Assembly: GCF_017254865.1 (NCBI RefSeq)
Contig: NZ_JAFKCV010000004.1
Coordinates: forward strand, 62,001 to 126,000
Direction: 5' to 3'
DNA from: Bowmanella dokdonensis
GTDB lineage: Bacteria > Pseudomonadota > Gammaproteobacteria > Enterobacterales > Alteromonadaceae
Length of the DNA: 64,000 bases
Shown: positions 61,845 to 64,000 of the stretch, one piece after another
Numbering within the stretch: position 1 is the first letter of the stretch
How the letters are laid out: each line of letters opens with the position of its first letter
Position numbers and translations under genes: made by a program
The notes under the pieces: model-generated
Database searches by the model: none
What the model was told of the DNA's origin: nothing
The model's input: only the letters and a program-made list of their open reading frames with translations

Positions 61845-64000
61845 ATGCAAGCACATCATAAATCCCGCCTGGCGCTGCTGATCTCAGCCGCACTGCTGTC
61901 GGCTCCGGCGTTGGCCCAGCAAGCCGCTCAGGATGAGGCCAAGGACAATAAACTCAAGGAAGAGAGTCTGGAAGTCATTGAAGTGACAGGCAGCGGCCGC
62001 CTGGCTACCGCCGCCGAGATCCCCATGAACATCAGCGCCGTGGGCGCCGCCGAATTGCGCCGCAAGAACATTACCGATATCAAGGATCTGATTGCCGATT
62101 CGGTGGAAATCAGCGCACCGGGCAACAGCAGCCGCTTTGCCGAATCCGTTACCGTACGTGGCCTGAATGTGTCACCGGTGAATGCCAACAACCTGGAACA
62201 GTTTGCCCGTACCACGGTGGCCTATTACCTGGACGATACACCGCTGCCCAATATCGGCTATCGCATTAAAGACATTAACCGGGTGGAAAAGCTGCTCGGT
62301 CCACAGGGTACCCTGTACGGTGGCGGCAGCCTGGGCGGCACCATCCGCTATATCACCAACCAGCCGGTGCTGGATGAATTCAGCTTCGATGCCAATGCCA
62401 GCCTGTTCCAGGTGAAAAACGGCGGCCTGAGTCATGACACCGACTTTGTCATTAACCTGCCCATCAGCGACACCTTGGCCGTCCGTGCCTCCGTGGCGAA
62501 TCTGGATGATGCCGGTTTTACCGATCGTATCGCCAATCCGGTGTACTTCCCCGACGCGCTCAAGCGTATTCCCGATCCCAATCCCAATCAGGAGCTGTAT
62601 GAAGACGATGACTGGGAAGAAACCACTGGCGGCAAGATTGCCCTGTTGTGGCAGCCCAGCGATGACTTCACGCTGACCTTGTCGCATATTCAGCAGGACC
62701 AACTGGCCCACGGCACCACGGGGGCCAGCCGCCTGACCGTGGATTACGCCTGTGAGCAGGAAGGATTGGAAGGGGAGGCCTGTGACGCCAAGTACAGCCG
62801 CTACACCACGCCCTTTCAGGTCAATGACCATACCATTGTAGCCACCTACGAAGAGTACTCGGATCGTGAACTGAGTCTGGATTCCATCGACTTTGACTGG
62901 CAATTGGATTTTGCCCGTTTGCATTCCAGTACCTCTTACTTTGAGGACAGTCGCAAAGGCCAGGCCGATTACCTGGGTTATGGGCTGGTGTATTACGGCT
63001 GGATCCCGGATCTGGCCCTGGATGCCACTAACGAGTCGGCCTACATCACCTTTGACAATACCTATAAGGGCTTTAACCATGAGACCCGCCTGACTTCCAA
63101 CGACGACGGGCCGCTCACCTGGATTGCCGGCATTTTCCATACCGATACCGAAAAGCGCCTGATCTTCTCCGAGTTTTATCCGGGCTTTGATGAGGCCACC
63201 AATAACTTCTACGGCTTTGACCGCCAGGCCTGGTACGGCGATACCCGTCCGGGCAGCGTGGATGAGGGCTACCATGAGAATTTCCATAATCAGTATCAGG
63301 AAACCGCCCTGTTTGGTGAGCTGACCTGGGCGGCCACCGACAAGCTGGATCTGACCCTGGGAGCGCGGATCTTCCGTTATGAAGACGAGAATGAGCCGTT
63401 GATCGTGGATTACACCGGGGTCACCAACAGCCGCTCCAGCTCTGAAACCAGCGGTACTGAGTCCTTCTTTAAATTCAACGCCGCCTACCAGATGACCGAT
63501 ACCCTGTTGGCCTATGCCACCTTCTCACAGGGCTTCCGCCGTGGCGGCACCAACGGTTTTAAAGATGACACCACCACGGATCAGGACGGCAATACCGTGC
63601 CCCTGACAGTGTCCGAGGGGGCGCAGAACTATGATCCTGACTCCACCAATAATTACGAGTTGGGCATCAAGGGCTTTATGCTGGACCGGGATCTGTATAT
63701 GCAGGCCAACGTCTATCGCATTGAGTGGGATGACGTGCAGACCTATTTCTCACAGACCCTGGACGGCATATTTCCGTTAAACGGCACAACCAACGGACCT
63801 TCGGCAAAAACTGAGGGTTTCGAGTTCAGCTCCCGCTACCAGCTCTCCGATGAAATCACCCTGCGTTATGCCGCAGCCCGCACCGAAGGCGAGTGGACAG
63901 AAACGGCCGAGCGCTGCGTGTTTGATCCGGTGCCCAATGCCCCGGAAGCGGATCTGCAGTGCCGTACCTGGGAAAAAGGCGGTAATCTGGGCGGCACGCC
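61845..64000 (+). CDS. TonB-dependent receptor, 3' end cut by the window
   Basis: The frame is open from ATG 61845 to the window end, giving about 718 residues. A signal peptide (LLISAALLSAPALAQQ) precedes a TonB-box-like LEVIEVTGSG. The plug has AAELRRKNITDIKDLI, FAESVTVRGLN, RVEKLLGPQGTLYGGGSLGGTIRYITNQP. Barrel strands follow (LTLGARIFRYED, LLAYATFSQGFRRGG, TNNYELGIKG). The GPQGTLYG motif places it with the FecA/iron- or vitamin-type and Sphingomonad-like receptors rather than the carbohydrate class at 26 kb. The divergent LysR gene is the likely regulator. Substrate unknown. Confidence 0.92.
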   Translation, partial: MQAHHKSRLALLISAALLSAPALAQQAAQDEAKDNKLKEESLEVIEVTGSGRLATAAEIPMNISAVGAAELRRKNITDIKDLIADSVEISAPGNSSRFAESVTVRGLNVSPVNANNLEQFARTTVAYYLDDTPLPNIGYRIKDINRVEKLLGPQGTLYGGGSLGGTIRYITNQPVLDEFSFDANASLFQVKNGGLSHDTDFVINLPISDTLAVRASVANLDDAGFTDRIANPVYFPDALKRIPDPNPNQELYEDDDWEETTGGKIALLWQPSDDFTLTLSHIQQDQLAHGTTGASRLTVDYACEQEGLEGEACDAKYSRYTTPFQVNDHTIVATYEEYSDRELSLDSIDFDWQLDFARLHSSTSYFEDSRKGQADYLGYGLVYYGWIPDLALDATNESAYITFDNTYKGFNHETRLTSNDDGPLTWIAGIFHTDTEKRLIFSEFYPGFDEATNNFYGFDRQAWYGDTRPGSVDEGYHENFHNQYQETALFGELTWAATDKLDLTLGARIFRYEDENEPLIVDYTGVTNSRSSSETSGTESFFKFNAAYQMTDTLLAYATFSQGFRRGGTNGFKDDTTTDQDGNTVPLTVSEGAQNYDPDSTNNYELGIKGFMLDRDLYMQANVYRIEWDDVQTYFSQTLDGIFPLNGTTNGPSAKTEGFEFSSRYQLSDEITLRYAAARTEGEWTETAERCVFDPVPNAPEADLQCRTWEKGGNLGGT

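Overview
The window looks like a chromosomal segment of a marine-type gammaproteobacterium, most likely of the order Alteromonadales (family Alteromonadaceae or close). This is inferred from several features seen together: TonB-dependent receptors beside glycoside hydrolases, FucP-type and SSS sugar carriers, an AGE-family isomerase paired with a fructokinase, PolB, a SelD-SelU pair, a PEP-CTERM protein, and moderately GC-rich sequence that produces many long antisense shadow ORFs. No insertion sequence, prophage, CRISPR array, rRNA or tRNA gene was recognised.

Region 1 (1-14.3 kb) is mixed. It holds a truncated GntR regulator, selD-selU, an M16 zinc protease lipoprotein convergent with a membrane-anchored winged-helix/beta-propeller regulator, a large TonB-dependent receptor followed by a Shewanella-like phosphatase lipoprotein, anmK, and a lone periplasmic binding protein.

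Region 2 (14.3-43.0 kb) is the centrepiece: a compact locus for taking apart high-mannose asparagine-linked glycans. A LacI-type regulator (24.9 kb) sits between two opposed operons whose genes mostly overlap by 4 bp. Leftward are three GH92 alpha-mannosidases, a FucP-type MFS carrier, a PfkB sugar kinase and an AGE-family (mannose) isomerase. Rightward are a TonB-dependent receptor, a lipoprotein with four discoidin repeats, a BadF-type amino-sugar kinase, a Tat-exported glycosylasparaginase, a GH85 endo-beta-N-acetylglucosaminidase, CutC, a GH2 beta-mannosidase, an SSS symporter and a fourth GH92. Signal peptides suggest this order of events. The receptor and discoidin lipoprotein capture glycan at the surface. 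GH85 cuts the chitobiose core, GH92 enzymes strip alpha-mannose, and the glycosylasparaginase frees the GlcNAc left on Asn. SSS and MFS carriers import Man-GlcNAc and mannose. Cytoplasmic GH2 splits Man-beta-GlcNAc, mannose goes through fructose to fructose-6-P, and GlcNAc is phosphorylated. Perfect palindromes TGTAATCGATTACA in both operon promoters are the probable LacI operators. One GH92 carries Gln in place of the usual catalytic-acid Glu, which suggests it acts on mannose-1-phosphodiesters.

Region 3 (43-55.4 kb) is housekeeping and stress: a small lipoprotein, a second lone binding protein, PolB, VOC, Dabb, NTF2-like, DHFR-like and YjbR-like small proteins, a periplasmic KatG, a cation/proton antiporter, and a TetR regulator divergent from an SDR with two operator palindromes.

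Region 4 (55.4-64 kb) contains a PEP-CTERM secreted protein behind a good sigma-54 promoter, a roughly 216-nt highly structured element of unknown identity, an amidase, a possibly structured leader before an unusual secreted TIM-barrel/C39-peptidase fusion, and a LysR gene divergent from a TonB-dependent receptor that runs off the end.
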